Below, piece by piece: positions 7,680 through 16,377 of a DNA stretch of 64,000 nt. A model generated the notes under the pieces. It was not told where the DNA came from and did no database searches. It saw only the letters and a program-made list of their open reading frames with translations. Every line of letters begins with the position of its first letter. The first letter of the stretch is position 1. The DNA is from Gammaproteobacteria bacterium (lineage in GTDB: Bacteria > Pseudomonadota > Gammaproteobacteria > JAJPIJ01), in NCBI GenBank assembly GCA_022071965.1, contig JAJVIQ010000004.1, positions 186,001 to 250,000 on the forward strand, read 5' to 3'. The translations under genes were made by a program, and so were the position numbers.

Positions 7680-8672
7680 TCAGTCGAAGGTGCCCGGGGG
7701 CAGTTGCACGTAGTGCTGGCTGTACCTGCCCTCGACCTGCGAGCGCACCCACGGCAGCGCCGATTGCAGCACGTAGGGCATCTGCACCAGCTGCGGCAGG
7801 GCAAGCTTGACGAAGTCCCCGTTCGGATTGATGCGCAGCACCTGGGTGGCGGGGTCCGCGGTATCGGGCCGCACCGCGATGGCGTTCCAGTCCACGGGCT
7901 GCTTCTGCCACAGCAGGTTCTTGATCGCGTTGACGATGCTGGCGAGCTCGGTGGCGATCGCCGAGCAGGCCGCCTCCTTGGCTGGCAGATTGGTGGCGTC
8001 CTCGAACAGAAAGTTCAGGCCGTTGGTCGTCGCGTATACCGGCGACTGGGTGTCGGTATGGCTCCAGCGCCCGCCCACGGCGGGGGTATGGCTCATGTCG
8101 AAGGTGGCCGTCGCCAGCGTGTCGCACGAGGGGTCCAGGCACACCCGATCGATGATGCGATTCTCGAGTATCTCGGGATTGGCGATGTTCGGGCCGCTCA
8201 CGATCACGGTGTTGTCACCGACGATCAGCAGCACGGTGCCCTCCTGCTCGATGCGCACCTCGACCATGGCGCCGGCCATGACCGATTCGCTCAGGCCGAA
8301 GAGACGGCTGGCATAACCCTCGGTCGCCGCTGCCCATCTCCTGGGATCCTTCTCCTCGTGGCCGGGTTTGCCGGGCCCGGGCCTGTCCTCGAAGGCCCTT
8401 TCCGCCTCCGCGTGAAACGCCCCGCCCATCTCCTCCAGCGAGATGCGCGCGAACTCGGCCTTCTCGGCCTCGGTGCCGCCGGCCACGCGCCGTGCCAGGC
8501 CGATGAACGCGGGCGTCGAGCCGCCGAGCAGATTGCGCACGGCGCGCGGCCTGGCGGCGCCTCCCGGGGCGTCGGTTGCCTGCGCGGCGGCATCGTGCAT
8601 GGCGGAGAGGGCGAGGATCGCGGACAGGGGCACGACGACCGCGAGACACCGGGCAGGGCGCTTCCTGTTCAT
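7680..8672 (-). CDS. Exported protein of unknown function
   Basis: A 330-aa protein with a clear signal peptide (MNRKRPAR, then a hydrophobic stretch ending near AAAQA, cleavage around residue 27). The start is set at the ATG directly before this signal; upstream in-frame codons would bury it. The mature part contains two close cysteines (VCLDPSCDTL) and another Cys near CSAIATELASI, so a disulfide is possible. The segment VEVRIEQEGTVLLIVGDNTVIVSGP looks like beta strands. The family was not recognised. It lies between the SpoIIE phosphatase and the AI-2E permease on the same strand, with about 106 and 118 bases on either side. Confidence 0.7.
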   Translation of the reverse strand: MNRKRPARCLAVVVPLSAILALSAMHDAAAQATDAPGGAARPRAVRNLLGGSTPAFIGLARRVAGGTEAEKAEFARISLEEMGGAFHAEAERAFEDRPGPGKPGHEEKDPRRWAAATEGYASRLFGLSESVMAGAMVEVRIEQEGTVLLIVGDNTVIVSGPNIANPEILENRIIDRVCLDPSCDTLATATFDMSHTPAVGGRWSHTDTQSPVYATTNGLNFLFEDATNLPAKEAACSAIATELASIVNAIKNLLWQKQPVDWNAIAVRPDTADPATQVLRINPNGDFVKLALPQLVQMPYVLQSALPWVRSQVEGRYSQHYVQLPPGTFD

Positions 8673-8790
8673 CCGGCAGTTGCGACTGCTGCGAATGCGG
8701 CGTGTGGGTATGGGCACGATGACATCCGGCGTTGCGCGGCGTCCGCATTCTCGTTGGTTGATCCATGCATGGCAAGGGGACGTGCGGACG

Positions 8791-9864
8791 TCAGGCACCC
8801 GGTGGGGACGGCGCCTGCACGTCGGCGTCGACGCTACGCCTCGCCCGCGCCGCGCGCGTCCATTCCGAGATGAGCGCGTAACCGACGGCCAGCAGCGTGG
8901 GGCCCAGGAACACGCCGATGATGCCGAAACGCAGCACGCCGCCGACCACGCCGAGCAGCACCAGCAGGAACGGAAGGCGGCTGCCGAGGCTGATGAGATA
9001 CGGCCGGAGGATGTTGTCGATGCTGCTGATCGCGGTGATGCCCCACAGGAACATGAATATCGCCCAGCCGGTGTGGCCGGCGTGATAGAGCCAGACCGAC
9101 GCCGTCACCCAGATGAGCGGCGGTCCCCACGGTATGAGCGCGAGGAAGCAGGTGAGCAGACCGAGCAGAAACGGCCCGGGAACCCCGGCGATCCAGTATC
9201 CGAGCCCGGCCATCACCCCCTGCGCGAGCGCCGCGAAGATGATCCCGTAGACCACACCCTTGATGGTGTTGCCGGCCACCGCCAGCAACTGATGCGCACG
9301 CGCCCCGGCGATGCGTTCCATCCCCGCGCGCAGGTGGGCCGCGACATCCAGTCCGTCACGATAGAGGAAAAAGGTGATGAGCACGCCGAGGGCGAGCCAG
9401 AGCACGCCCTGGCCGAGGGCGAGTCCGGTTCCCAGTGCGAAACGGCTGAGCGGGGCGGCGAGATCGCGCAGGTACGCCACGAGCTTGCCCATGTCGAAGG
9501 CGATCCAGTAGGCGTGCAGGGTCTCGCCGATCACCGGCACGCGCGCCAGCCATTCCGGCGGCCCGGCGGCCGCCCAACCCTGGATCGCCCGCGCGAGGTG
9601 GGTGGTGTTTTCACCGAGGCTGGCGGCGACGATGGCGAGCGGACCGAGCACCAGCACCGCCAGCAGGCAGGTCATGAGCAGGGCGGCGAGCGACTCGCGA
9701 CCGCGCACGAGCGCGAGCAGGCGCTCGTAGATCCCCCAGGTGCTGAAGCAGATGACCACCGCCCACAGTATCGCCGACAGGAAAGGCGCGAGCACCAGCA
9801 GACATCCGACGATGACGGCGGCGAGCGCGGTCAGGGCGAGGATGTCTTCGTTGCGCTTTACCAT
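8791..9864 (-). CDS. AI-2E family (PF01594) membrane permease
   Basis: A 357-aa polytopic inner-membrane protein of the AI-2E transporter family. Two closely packed hydrophobic segments follow the start (ALTALAAVIVGCLLVLAPFLSAILWAVVIC is the hallmark N-terminus), then a soluble helical region, then five or six further segments. The conserved C-terminal GP.LLAVGYALI.EW stretch is present. Members include the quorum-signal exporter TqsA and Na+/H+ antiporters, so the substrate cannot be stated. The ATG at 9862-9864 is chosen because the membrane domain begins directly after it and AAGG lies upstream. Confidence 0.85.
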   Translation of the reverse strand: MVKRNEDILALTALAAVIVGCLLVLAPFLSAILWAVVICFSTWGIYERLLALVRGRESLAALLMTCLLAVLVLGPLAIVAASLGENTTHLARAIQGWAAAGPPEWLARVPVIGETLHAYWIAFDMGKLVAYLRDLAAPLSRFALGTGLALGQGVLWLALGVLITFFLYRDGLDVAAHLRAGMERIAGARAHQLLAVAGNTIKGVVYGIIFAALAQGVMAGLGYWIAGVPGPFLLGLLTCFLALIPWGPPLIWVTASVWLYHAGHTGWAIFMFLWGITAISSIDNILRPYLISLGSRLPFLLVLLGVVGGVLRFGIIGVFLGPTLLAVGYALISEWTRAARARRSVDADVQAPSPPGA

Positions 9865-9905
9865 GGAGACCTTGCCCTCGTGGCGGGTTCCGCCGGTGGC
9901 ACCGC

Positions 9906-9911
9906 TATACT
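9906..9911 (+). promoter_or_regulatory. Possible -10 element TATACT
   Basis: TATACT followed by GCGGG lies in the divergent gap between the AI-2E permease and the NTF2-like gene. The same TATACTGC core precedes cnoX (46999) and kup (62608). No good -35 sequence is seen, and the resulting leader to the gene at 10119 would be about 200 bases, so the assignment is weak. Confidence 0.25.
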
Positions 9912-10118
9912 GCGGGCAATCCGCCCGCGGCTCAACGGCGAGCCTGCCGCCGCACATCGGACCGGCCATGCCGATGCCTGCAGGCGGATTTCTCTCCCCG
10001 GTGACCCTGGCGCTAGACTGATCCGCGCGATCTCACGGTAATCGCCGGCACGGAGTGGCCGGCGGCGGAGCCGGCCGGTTTGAGGGATCCCCATCGAAGA
10101 CAACGAGGAGCAGGAATC

Positions 10119-10598
10119 ATGACGACGAATGTGGAGGCCCGCCCGCCGCTCCCGCCATACGCTCGCGAAACGGCCATCCTGAAGGTGCGGATGGCGGAGG
10201 ACGCGTGGAACACGCGCGAACCCGAGCGGGTGGCGCTCGCCTACACGCCGGACAGCCGCTGGCGCAACCGGGCCGAGTTCATCGAGGGACGCACGGGCAT
10301 CATCGAGTTCCTGAGACGCAAGTGGGCGCGCGAACTCGATTACCGCCTCATCAAGGAGCTATGGGCCTGCGAGGAGGCGCGCATCGCCGTGCGCTTCGCC
10401 TACGAGTGGCACGACGACAGCGGCAACTGGTTTCGCGCCTACGGCAACGAGAACTGGGAGTTCGACGAGCATGGCCTCATGCGGCGGCGCTACGCCTCGA
10501 TCAACGATCTGCCGATCCGCCCCGAGGAACGCAAATACCACTGGCCGCTCGGGCGGCGCCCCGACGATCACCCGGGCCTGAGCGACCTGGGTCTTTAG
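10119..10598 (+). CDS. NTF2-like / DUF1348 family protein
   Basis: A 159-aa soluble protein of the DUF1348 (SnoaL/NTF2-like) family. The alpha-beta cone fold is indicated by [49 protein letters not shown] and the C-terminal region around [13 protein letters not shown]. Relatives are common in Proteobacteria, fungi and plants but have no firmly assigned reaction; the fold offers a hydrophobic pocket suited to small molecules. GAGGAGCAGG precedes the ATG. The gene ends 25 bases before the convergent stop of aguB. Confidence 0.85.
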   Translation: MTTNVEARPPLPPYARETAILKVRMAEDAWNTREPERVALAYTPDSRWRNRAEFIEGRTGIIEFLRRKWARELDYRLIKELWACEEARIAVRFAYEWHDDSGNWFRAYGNENWEFDEHGLMRRRYASINDLPIRPEERKYHWPLGRRPDDHPGLSDLGL

Positions 10599-10622
10599 GG
10601 GAAGGAGGGCGCAGTACCGTCG

Positions 10623-11516
10623 TCAGTCCAGGAAGCGCCGGGTGATTCCGCCGTAGGCGTCGATGCGACGATCGCGCAGAAACGGCCAGTGGGTGCGCGA
10701 GAACTCGATGCGATCCATGTCCAGGGCGATCACCTTGACCGTCTCCTCCCCGGCCGGGGCGCGGTATATGACGGAACCGTCGGGTGCCGCCACGAAGCTC
10801 TGGCCCCAGAATTCGATCCCCTGGCCGTCCAGTGCGGGGTCCGGCTCGAAGCCGATGCGGTTCACCGCCGCGACGTAACAGCCGTTGGCGATGGCGTGCG
10901 CACGCTGGGCGGTCTCCCAGGAGTCGTGCTGGGCCTGGCCGTACTGCGCCTTTTCGTGGGGCTGCCAGCCGATCGCGGTGGGATAGAACAGGATCTCCGC
11001 GCCGGTCAGCGCCGTCAGCCGCGCGGCCTCCGGGTACCACTGGTCCCAGCAGATGAGCACGCCGAGGTCGACGTGGCGCGACTGGAACTTCCTGAAACCC
11101 AGATCGCCGGGCGTGAAGTAGAACTTCTCGTAGAAGCGGGGATCGTCGGGTATGTGCATCTTGCGGTACAGTCCCAGGCTGCCGCGGGCGCCGTCGACGA
11201 CGAAGGCGGAGTTGTGGTACAGGCCCTGCGCCCGGCGCTCGAAGATCGGCACGACGATCGTGAGATCGAGTTCGGCGCCCAGCCGCGCGAAGGTCTGCAT
11301 CGACGGACCGTCCAGCGGCTCGGCGAGTCCGAAGTGGGCGTGATCCTCCGTCTGGCAAAAGTACCGCGAGCGGTACATCTCCGGCAGGCAGACCACCTCG
11401 GCGCCCTGCGCGCCGGCCTCGCGGACGAGGCGGGCGGCCCTGGCGACGTTCGCTTCCGGATCGACCTGGCAGCTCATCTGCACCAGGCCGACGTGCACGG
11501 TGCGCGGGCGGCTCAC
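10623..11516 (-). CDS. aguB: N-carbamoylputrescine amidase
   Basis: A 297-aa nitrilase-superfamily enzyme that hydrolyses N-carbamoylputrescine to putrescine, CO2 and ammonia in the cytoplasm. The catalytic triad is visible: Glu46 in CLPEMY, Lys119 in YRKMHIPDDP and Cys156 in LICWDQWYPE. KMHIPDDPxFYEKFYFTPGD is the signature of AguB within the superfamily. The start is GTG, overlapping the speA stop by four bases (GTGA), so translation is coupled to arginine decarboxylase. With speA and aguA it completes the arginine to agmatine to putrescine route. Confidence 0.95.
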   Translation of the reverse strand: MSRPRTVHVGLVQMSCQVDPEANVARAARLVREAGAQGAEVVCLPEMYRSRYFCQTEDHAHFGLAEPLDGPSMQTFARLGAELDLTIVVPIFERRAQGLYHNSAFVVDGARGSLGLYRKMHIPDDPRFYEKFYFTPGDLGFRKFQSRHVDLGVLICWDQWYPEAARLTALTGAEILFYPTAIGWQPHEKAQYGQAQHDSWETAQRAHAIANGCYVAAVNRIGFEPDPALDGQGIEFWGQSFVAAPDGSVIYRAPAGEETVKVIALDMDRIEFSRTHWPFLRDRRIDAYGGITRRFLD

Positions 11517-13540
11517 GGGGCGTCTTCCTTGCCCGCCGCCGGGTCGTCCGGATCGTAGTACGTGCTCTGCGCGAAGCACTGCATGTACTGCTCCAGCAGC
11601 TCCACACCCGCCTTCGGGCGGATGCGCCCCTGGTCGATCTTCTGGCGAATGATGTCGTTCATGCGGCGGTGCAGATCGTTGGGGAAGTACTGCACCTGCG
11701 CGAGCATCTCCTGTACCGAGGTCCCGGGGATGATCTTCTCGATGTAGTAGTCGCCCGGCTCGTCCGGGTCGGCATAGATGTGCGCCTCGGCGACGCGACC
11801 GAACAGGTTGTGCGAGTCGCCCATGATGTCCTGGTAGGCGCCCATCAGGAAGAATCCGAGATGATAGGGCTCCCCGGCGGGCAGGTCGTGCACCTCCAGG
11901 TAGTCGGTGTCCGAGTTGGCGGAGACGTAGTTCGACACCTTGCCGTCGGAGTCGCAGGTGAGATCCACCAGCACCGCGCGCCGCGTCGGGCGCAGGTGCA
12001 GATTCTTGATCGGCACGATCGGAAACCGCTGGCCGATTCCCCAGTGGTCGATGATCGACTGAAACACGGAGAAGTCGCACAGGTATTGATCGACCAGGTG
12101 ATCGTCCAGCGTGCGCAGCTCCTTCGGCACGAGTTCCGGCCGCGGCACGCGCTTGATCTGCTCGTCGATGGTCTTGCACACGGACCAGTAGAGGCGTTCG
12201 GCCAGGCCCTTCTCCTCGATCGGGAGGTAGCCGAGGGCGAACATCGTATCGGCCTCCTGCCGCTTTTCGACGGCGTCGTGATAGGCCTCCATGAGATCGG
12301 AGATCGGCGGAGTCTTGCGCCGCTTGCCGCCGGCGGGCAGCGCGCGCACGCGCGCGAGGATCTCGAACAGCTCCCGGGTGACCGTGTTGTGTTCCTCCCC
12401 GGGCGCGAATTCCGCCTCGATGGTGTCCTTGCGGTAGGAGCCCAGCACCTCGACGATCAGCACCGAGTGATGCGCGGTGATCGCGCGCCCGCTCTCCGAG
12501 ATGAGCACCGGGTGCGGCACCTTCTCCTCGTCGCACACCTCCTTGACCGAATAGACCACGGCGTTCGCGTACTCGCGCAGCGTGTAGTTTATGCTGGAGT
12601 CCTCCTCGCTGCCGTAGCCGGCCTCGTAATTGACCCCCAGGCCGCCGCCGACGTCGAGATAGCGTACCGGGATGCCGCGCTCCACGAGTTGGGCGTAGAC
12701 CTGGGTGATCTCCTTGACGGCCTTCTTGAGGATCTGCACGTCGGCTATCTGGCTGCCGAGGTGAAAATGCAGCAGCACCAGTGCATCGTTCAGATCCTGC
12801 TCCTTCAGCCGCCGGATCAGATTCACCAGCTCCGGGATCGAGATGCCGAACTTGGACTGGTCGCCTCCGGATTCCGCCCATTTGCCGGCGCCGCTCGTGG
12901 TCAGGCGCACGCGCACGCCGAGCCGCGGCCGCTGTCCGCTCTCCTGCGCGAGCTTCAGGAAATGCTCGAACTCGCCGTACTTCTCCATCACCGGCACGAC
13001 GTTCTTGCCGATCTGCTGGGCGGCGAGCATGAGACGCAGCATCACGGAGTCCTTGTAGCCGTTGCAGATGAGCAGCGAGTCGTCTTCCTCCATGTGAGGC
13101 AGGGCGGCGATGAGCTCCGCCTTGGAGCCGCACTCCAGTCCCATCTTGAACGGCTTGCCGGCCTCGACGACCTCCTGCACGACCTCGTGCAGCTGGTTCA
13201 CCTTGATCGGGTATACGCCCTGGTACGGTGCCTGATAGCCGGACTCCGCGATGGCGTCCGCGAACGCTGTGTTCAGCCGCACCACGCGCGCGCGCAGCAC
13301 GTCCTGGAAGCGCAGCAGCACCGGCAGGCGGACGTTGCGCTTGCGCAGATCGCGGATGATGTCGTCGATGACGATGACCGTGTCCTCGTCCCGCAGCGGG
13401 CGCACGGCCATCTGACCTTCGTCGTCGACGAAGAAGAAGGAGTCGCTCCACTGCCTGATGCGGTAGAGCTCCTCGGCGTCCTGGGTTGTCCAGCCGTTGG
13501 TCTCGGCGACGGGCGGGGCGAGCGGCTGCGGCGTGCTCAT
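11513..13540 (-). CDS. speA: Biosynthetic arginine decarboxylase
   Basis: A 675-aa PLP enzyme that converts arginine to agmatine. It has the alanine-racemase-type barrel of SpeA with Lys113 in GVYPIKVNQ as the PLP Schiff-base residue, the phosphate-binding YLDVGGGLGVNY segment, and the conserved CDSDGKV motif in the C-terminal beta domain. Length is typical of the biosynthetic enzyme. It starts 19 bases after the stop of the deoxyhypusine-synthase-like gene and overlaps aguB by four bases, giving an operon of three. The ribosome binding site is weak, which suggests dependence on upstream translation. Confidence 0.96.
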   Translation of the reverse strand: MSTPQPLAPPVAETNGWTTQDAEELYRIRQWSDSFFFVDDEGQMAVRPLRDEDTVIVIDDIIRDLRKRNVRLPVLLRFQDVLRARVVRLNTAFADAIAESGYQAPYQGVYPIKVNQLHEVVQEVVEAGKPFKMGLECGSKAELIAALPHMEEDDSLLICNGYKDSVMLRLMLAAQQIGKNVVPVMEKYGEFEHFLKLAQESGQRPRLGVRVRLTTSGAGKWAESGGDQSKFGISIPELVNLIRRLKEQDLNDALVLLHFHLGSQIADVQILKKAVKEITQVYAQLVERGIPVRYLDVGGGLGVNYEAGYGSEEDSSINYTLREYANAVVYSVKEVCDEEKVPHPVLISESGRAITAHHSVLIVEVLGSYRKDTIEAEFAPGEEHNTVTRELFEILARVRALPAGGKRRKTPPISDLMEAYHDAVEKRQEADTMFALGYLPIEEKGLAERLYWSVCKTIDEQIKRVPRPELVPKELRTLDDHLVDQYLCDFSVFQSIIDHWGIGQRFPIVPIKNLHLRPTRRAVLVDLTCDSDGKVSNYVSANSDTDYLEVHDLPAGEPYHLGFFLMGAYQDIMGDSHNLFGRVAEAHIYADPDEPGDYYIEKIIPGTSVQEMLAQVQYFPNDLHRRMNDIIRQKIDQGRIRPKAGVELLEQYMQCFAQSTYYDPDDPAAGKEDAP

Positions 13541-13559
13541 CGTAGTGCGGTCGTCGCCG

Positions 13560-14549
13560 TCAACGGACGTCGGGTGCGAGCACGCACGCGAAGATGAGCG
13601 GCGCGACGATGGTGGCGTCGGACTCGATGATGTAGGACGGCGTGTCTCTGGACAGCTTGCCCCAGGTGATCTTCTCGTTGGGAACGGCGCCTGAGTAGGA
13701 ACCGAAGCTGGTGGTGGAGTCGCTGATCTGGCAGAAATAGCCCCAGCGCGGGATGTCGTGGATCCGCAGGTCCTGCTCCAGCATCGGCACGACGCAGATC
13801 GGGAAGTCACCGGCGATGCCGCCCCCGATCTGGAAGAAGCCGATGGAGTGATCGCGGCAGGTGGCCTTGTACCAGTCCGCCAGCATCATCATGTACTCGA
13901 TCCCGGTGCGCACGGTGTGCACGTTCCTCACGTCGCCGCTGATGCAGTGGCCGGTGTAGATGTTGCCGAGGGTGGAATCCTCCCAGCCGGGGACGATGAT
14001 CGGCAGGTCGGCCTCGCAGGCGGCGACCAGCCAGCTGTCCTTCGGGTCTATCTGGCAGTACTGCCTGAGCTTGCCGCTGCGGATGACGCGGTACATGAAC
14101 TCGTGGGGAAAGCAGCGCTCGCCGTTGCGATCGGCGGCCGTCCATTCCTCCAGGATCGCCTTCTCGAGGCGGCGGATGGCCTCCTCCTCGGGGATGCAGG
14201 TGTCGGTCACGCGGTTCAGATGCCGCGACAGCAGCTCTTCCTCGTCGGCAGGCGTGAGGTCGCGGTAGCGCGGGATGCGCACGTAGTGATCGTGCGCGAC
14301 GAGGTTGAAGAGATCCTCCTCGAGATTGGCACCGGTGCAGGTGATGGCGTGCACCTTGTTGCGGCGGATCATCTCGGCGAGGGACAGCCCGAGCTCGGCC
14401 GTGCTCATGGCGCCGGCCATCGTCAGGAACATCCTGCCGTTGCTCTCGAGATGCCGGATGTAGCCGTCGGCCGCGTCGATCAGCGCGGCGGCGTTGAAGT
14501 GGCGATAATGATGCCGGACGTACCTGGCAACGGCTTCCACATCTCTCAT
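13560..14549 (-). CDS. Deoxyhypusine synthase-like protein (possible homospermidine synthase)
   Basis: A 329-aa member of the deoxyhypusine synthase family. The NAD-binding and polyamine-site motifs are recognisable (LTMAGAMSTAELG, ITCTGANLEEDL, FFQIGGGIAGDFP, SYSGAVPNEKITWGKLS). Lys298 in TWGKL corresponds to the lysine that carries the aminobutyl intermediate in the eukaryotic enzyme. Bacteria lack eIF5A, and some bacterial homologues make homospermidine by transferring the aminobutyl group of spermidine to putrescine. Location directly upstream of speA and aguB supports a polyamine role. GGAG lies 7 bases before the ATG. Exact substrates are not decided by sequence. Confidence 0.88.
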   Translation of the reverse strand: MRDVEAVARYVRHHYRHFNAAALIDAADGYIRHLESNGRMFLTMAGAMSTAELGLSLAEMIRRNKVHAITCTGANLEEDLFNLVAHDHYVRIPRYRDLTPADEEELLSRHLNRVTDTCIPEEEAIRRLEKAILEEWTAADRNGERCFPHEFMYRVIRSGKLRQYCQIDPKDSWLVAACEADLPIIVPGWEDSTLGNIYTGHCISGDVRNVHTVRTGIEYMMMLADWYKATCRDHSIGFFQIGGGIAGDFPICVVPMLEQDLRIHDIPRWGYFCQISDSTTSFGSYSGAVPNEKITWGKLSRDTPSYIIESDATIVAPLIFACVLAPDVR

Positions 14550-14683
14550 CGGAGTTCTCCGGGCCGAACGGGCGCGCCGCGGCGCGCTCTGGAAAAATCT
14601 GCGCGAAATGTAGGGTAAACGCGCCGTCGCAGCAAGCGTTTCGTGCGGGACGCCGCGGCGCTCGCGAGGAAGGCGCGGCCCAT

Positions 14684-14902
14684 CTGATCTTGCCTGGCTA
14701 CCGCCGCGCGGTACATCCATGTACCGCTTGCTACCGCGGCGTCGTGCTCGCGTTTCATCGCTAAGCATTCCTGCTTCGCTCGAAAGTCCAGCCCGGTCCA
14801 TCCGTGGACCGGGCGTTCGCCTGGCGAGCAGTCCACTGGACTGCTCGCACTCTCCGGCTCACCCTGCTGCGCGCGCCGCCGAGGCGCGCCACGCAAGATC
14901 AG
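14684..14902. repeat. Intergenic palindromic repeat element with three hairpins
   Basis: A 219-bp element bounded by a 10-base inverted repeat, CTGATCTTGC at 14684-14693 and GCAAGATCAG at 14893-14902. Inside lie three near-perfect hairpins in a row: 14708-14727 (9-bp stem, 2-base loop), 14791-14814 (10-bp stem, TCCG loop) and 14824-14848 (12-bp stem, 1-base centre). No transposase is present. The architecture fits a non-autonomous, palindrome-rich intergenic repeat of the kind dispersed in many gammaproteobacterial genomes. It splits aguA from the rest of the polyamine genes. Confidence 0.75.
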
Positions 14903-15010
14903 ACGGCCCGCGCCCAACCTCCGGAACTGCGGCGCGCAGCGGTAGCCACGCGAGTGGAGGGGGATCTCGGGCACGATCGCGATTTGGGCACCGCCGAGGC
15001 GCGCCACGCA
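14876..15010. repeat. 20-base direct repeat pair
   Basis: The 20 bases at 14876-14895, CCGCCGAGGCGCGCCACGCA, are repeated exactly at 14991-15010. Both copies are followed by a GATC-containing stretch (AGATC and TGATC). The first copy overlaps the right end of the palindromic element, so the second may mark the end of a partial or decayed copy of the element. Confidence 0.75.
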
Positions 15011-15081
15011 TGATCCGGCAGACCGCGCCGATACTCCGGCGTCGCCTGAGACGCCCGAGGGAGTGCACGGCGGAATCGCGG

Positions 15082-16128
15082 TCAGACCGCCGGCACCTGC
15101 TGGCTCAGGCAGTGAAAGGTGCCGAGTCCCCAGACGAGATCGGTGCAGTCGATGCCGACGACACGCCGCGTCGGGAAGCAGCGTTGTATGGTTTCCACGG
15201 CAGTGCGGTCGCGGGCGCAGTTGAACGTCGGCTGCAGGATGACGGTGTTGCCGATGTAGAAATTGGCGTAGCTCGCCGGCAGCCGCTGGCCCTCGTGGAT
15301 GACGGGTTCGGGCATCGGCAGCGTGACGATCCGTGGCGGCCGGCCGCCGGGCATCCGGAGCGACCGCAGGCGCCCGAGATTCTCCTGCAGCATCGGGTAG
15401 TTCGCGTCGCCCGGATCGTCCTCGACGACGGTGACCACGACGTCCTCGGCAACGAAGCGGGTGAGATCGTCGACGTGGCCGTCGGTATCGTCGCCGGCGA
15501 TCCCGTCGCCGAGCCACCAGATGGTGTGCACGCCGAGGAAGGCGCGCAGGTTCGCCTCGATCTGCGCCCGGTTCAGATGTGGATTGCGATTGGGATTGAG
15601 CAGGCACTGCTCGGTCGTAATCAGCACGCCGGCGCCGTTGACATCGATCGATCCGCCCTCCAGCACCATGTCGGCGACGTAACGTGGCACGCCGAGCGCC
15701 GCGGCCATCCGCCGCGGGATCTCCACGTCGCGATCGAAGGGGGGATACTTGCCGCCCCAGGCGTTGTAGTCCCAGTCGGTGGCGGCGAGCTCGCGGTGGC
15801 CGCCGTGCTCGCGCACCACGAAGATCGCGCCATGATCGCGGCACCATGCGTCGTTCGTCGGGAAGCGATGGAAACGCACGCCGGCGAGATCGACGCCGCG
15901 GGCCTCGAGCAGGCGGGTCACGTGCGCCTCGTGTCCGCCGTCCAGCACATTGATGCGTACGAGCTCGCTGCCTGCCAGTGCCGCGACCGCTTCCGCCACG
16001 ATCGGCTCGACGGTCTCGAACTTCCCGGGCCACGATTCCCGCTTGTGCGGCCACGACAGCCACACGGCCTGATGCGGTTCCCACTCCGCGGGCATGCGGT
16101 AGCCCATCTGCGCGGGTGTCTCGTTCAT
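15082..16128 (-). CDS. aguA: Agmatine deiminase
   Basis: A 348-aa enzyme of the peptidylarginine-deiminase/AguA family that converts agmatine to N-carbamoylputrescine and ammonia. Substrate and catalytic motifs are clear: N-terminal MPAEWEPHQAVWLSWPH, NDAWCRDHG at 92-100, GHVDD with His218 and Asp220, and Cys340 in the C-terminal HCLSQQ motif. It supplies the substrate of AguB encoded 4 kb away on the same strand. The gene is separated from the other polyamine genes by a repeat-bearing gap of 532 bp and may have its own transcript. Confidence 0.95.
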   Translation of the reverse strand: MNETPAQMGYRMPAEWEPHQAVWLSWPHKRESWPGKFETVEPIVAEAVAALAGSELVRINVLDGGHEAHVTRLLEARGVDLAGVRFHRFPTNDAWCRDHGAIFVVREHGGHRELAATDWDYNAWGGKYPPFDRDVEIPRRMAAALGVPRYVADMVLEGGSIDVNGAGVLITTEQCLLNPNRNPHLNRAQIEANLRAFLGVHTIWWLGDGIAGDDTDGHVDDLTRFVAEDVVVTVVEDDPGDANYPMLQENLGRLRSLRMPGGRPPRIVTLPMPEPVIHEGQRLPASYANFYIGNTVILQPTFNCARDRTAVETIQRCFPTRRVVGIDCTDLVWGLGTFHCLSQQVPAV

Positions 16129-16377
16129 GGTGTCCGGTCCTCTCCCAGGGCGCTCGATGACGGCGGCACCCCGCGGGCGGCGCGCCGCGAGCATGATGCC
16201 GGTGTGATGCAAAGATTCAAGTCGCGTTCGCAACGCCTTCTGACCGGCGTTCCGCCCGCCGATGGCGATCGAACGACCCGCGGTCGCGTCGTGTTCGCGG
16301 AGGTCGAAAAAAAACGGCCCGGGGTCACCGGGCCGTTGCGTGCCGTACGGGCGTCGAGGCTTTACGTGTGCCGGCCG

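Larger units (their letters stand above)
14550..15081. other. 532-bp gap in the polyamine cluster
   Basis: This stretch between aguA and the deoxyhypusine-synthase-like gene has no credible gene. It holds the palindromic element at 14684-14902, a second copy of that element's 20-base end at 14991-15010, and a small hairpin (GGCGTC/GACGCC, 15038-15055) that could terminate aguA. Open frames across it translate into repeat-derived peptides rich in Arg, Ala and Ser. Confidence 0.7.

Noticed and set aside
10623-13451. Long fused frame through aguB and speA
   Set aside because: The upstream part is speA read in a wrong frame; the true aguB start is the GTG at 11516 overlapping the speA stop.
11669-13597. 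642-codon open frame on the plus strand
   Set aside because: Antisense to speA; composition typical of a shadow frame.
14719-15013. Possible small proteins within the palindromic element
   Set aside because: Their sequence comes entirely from the repeat hairpins and has no ribosome binding site or domain.
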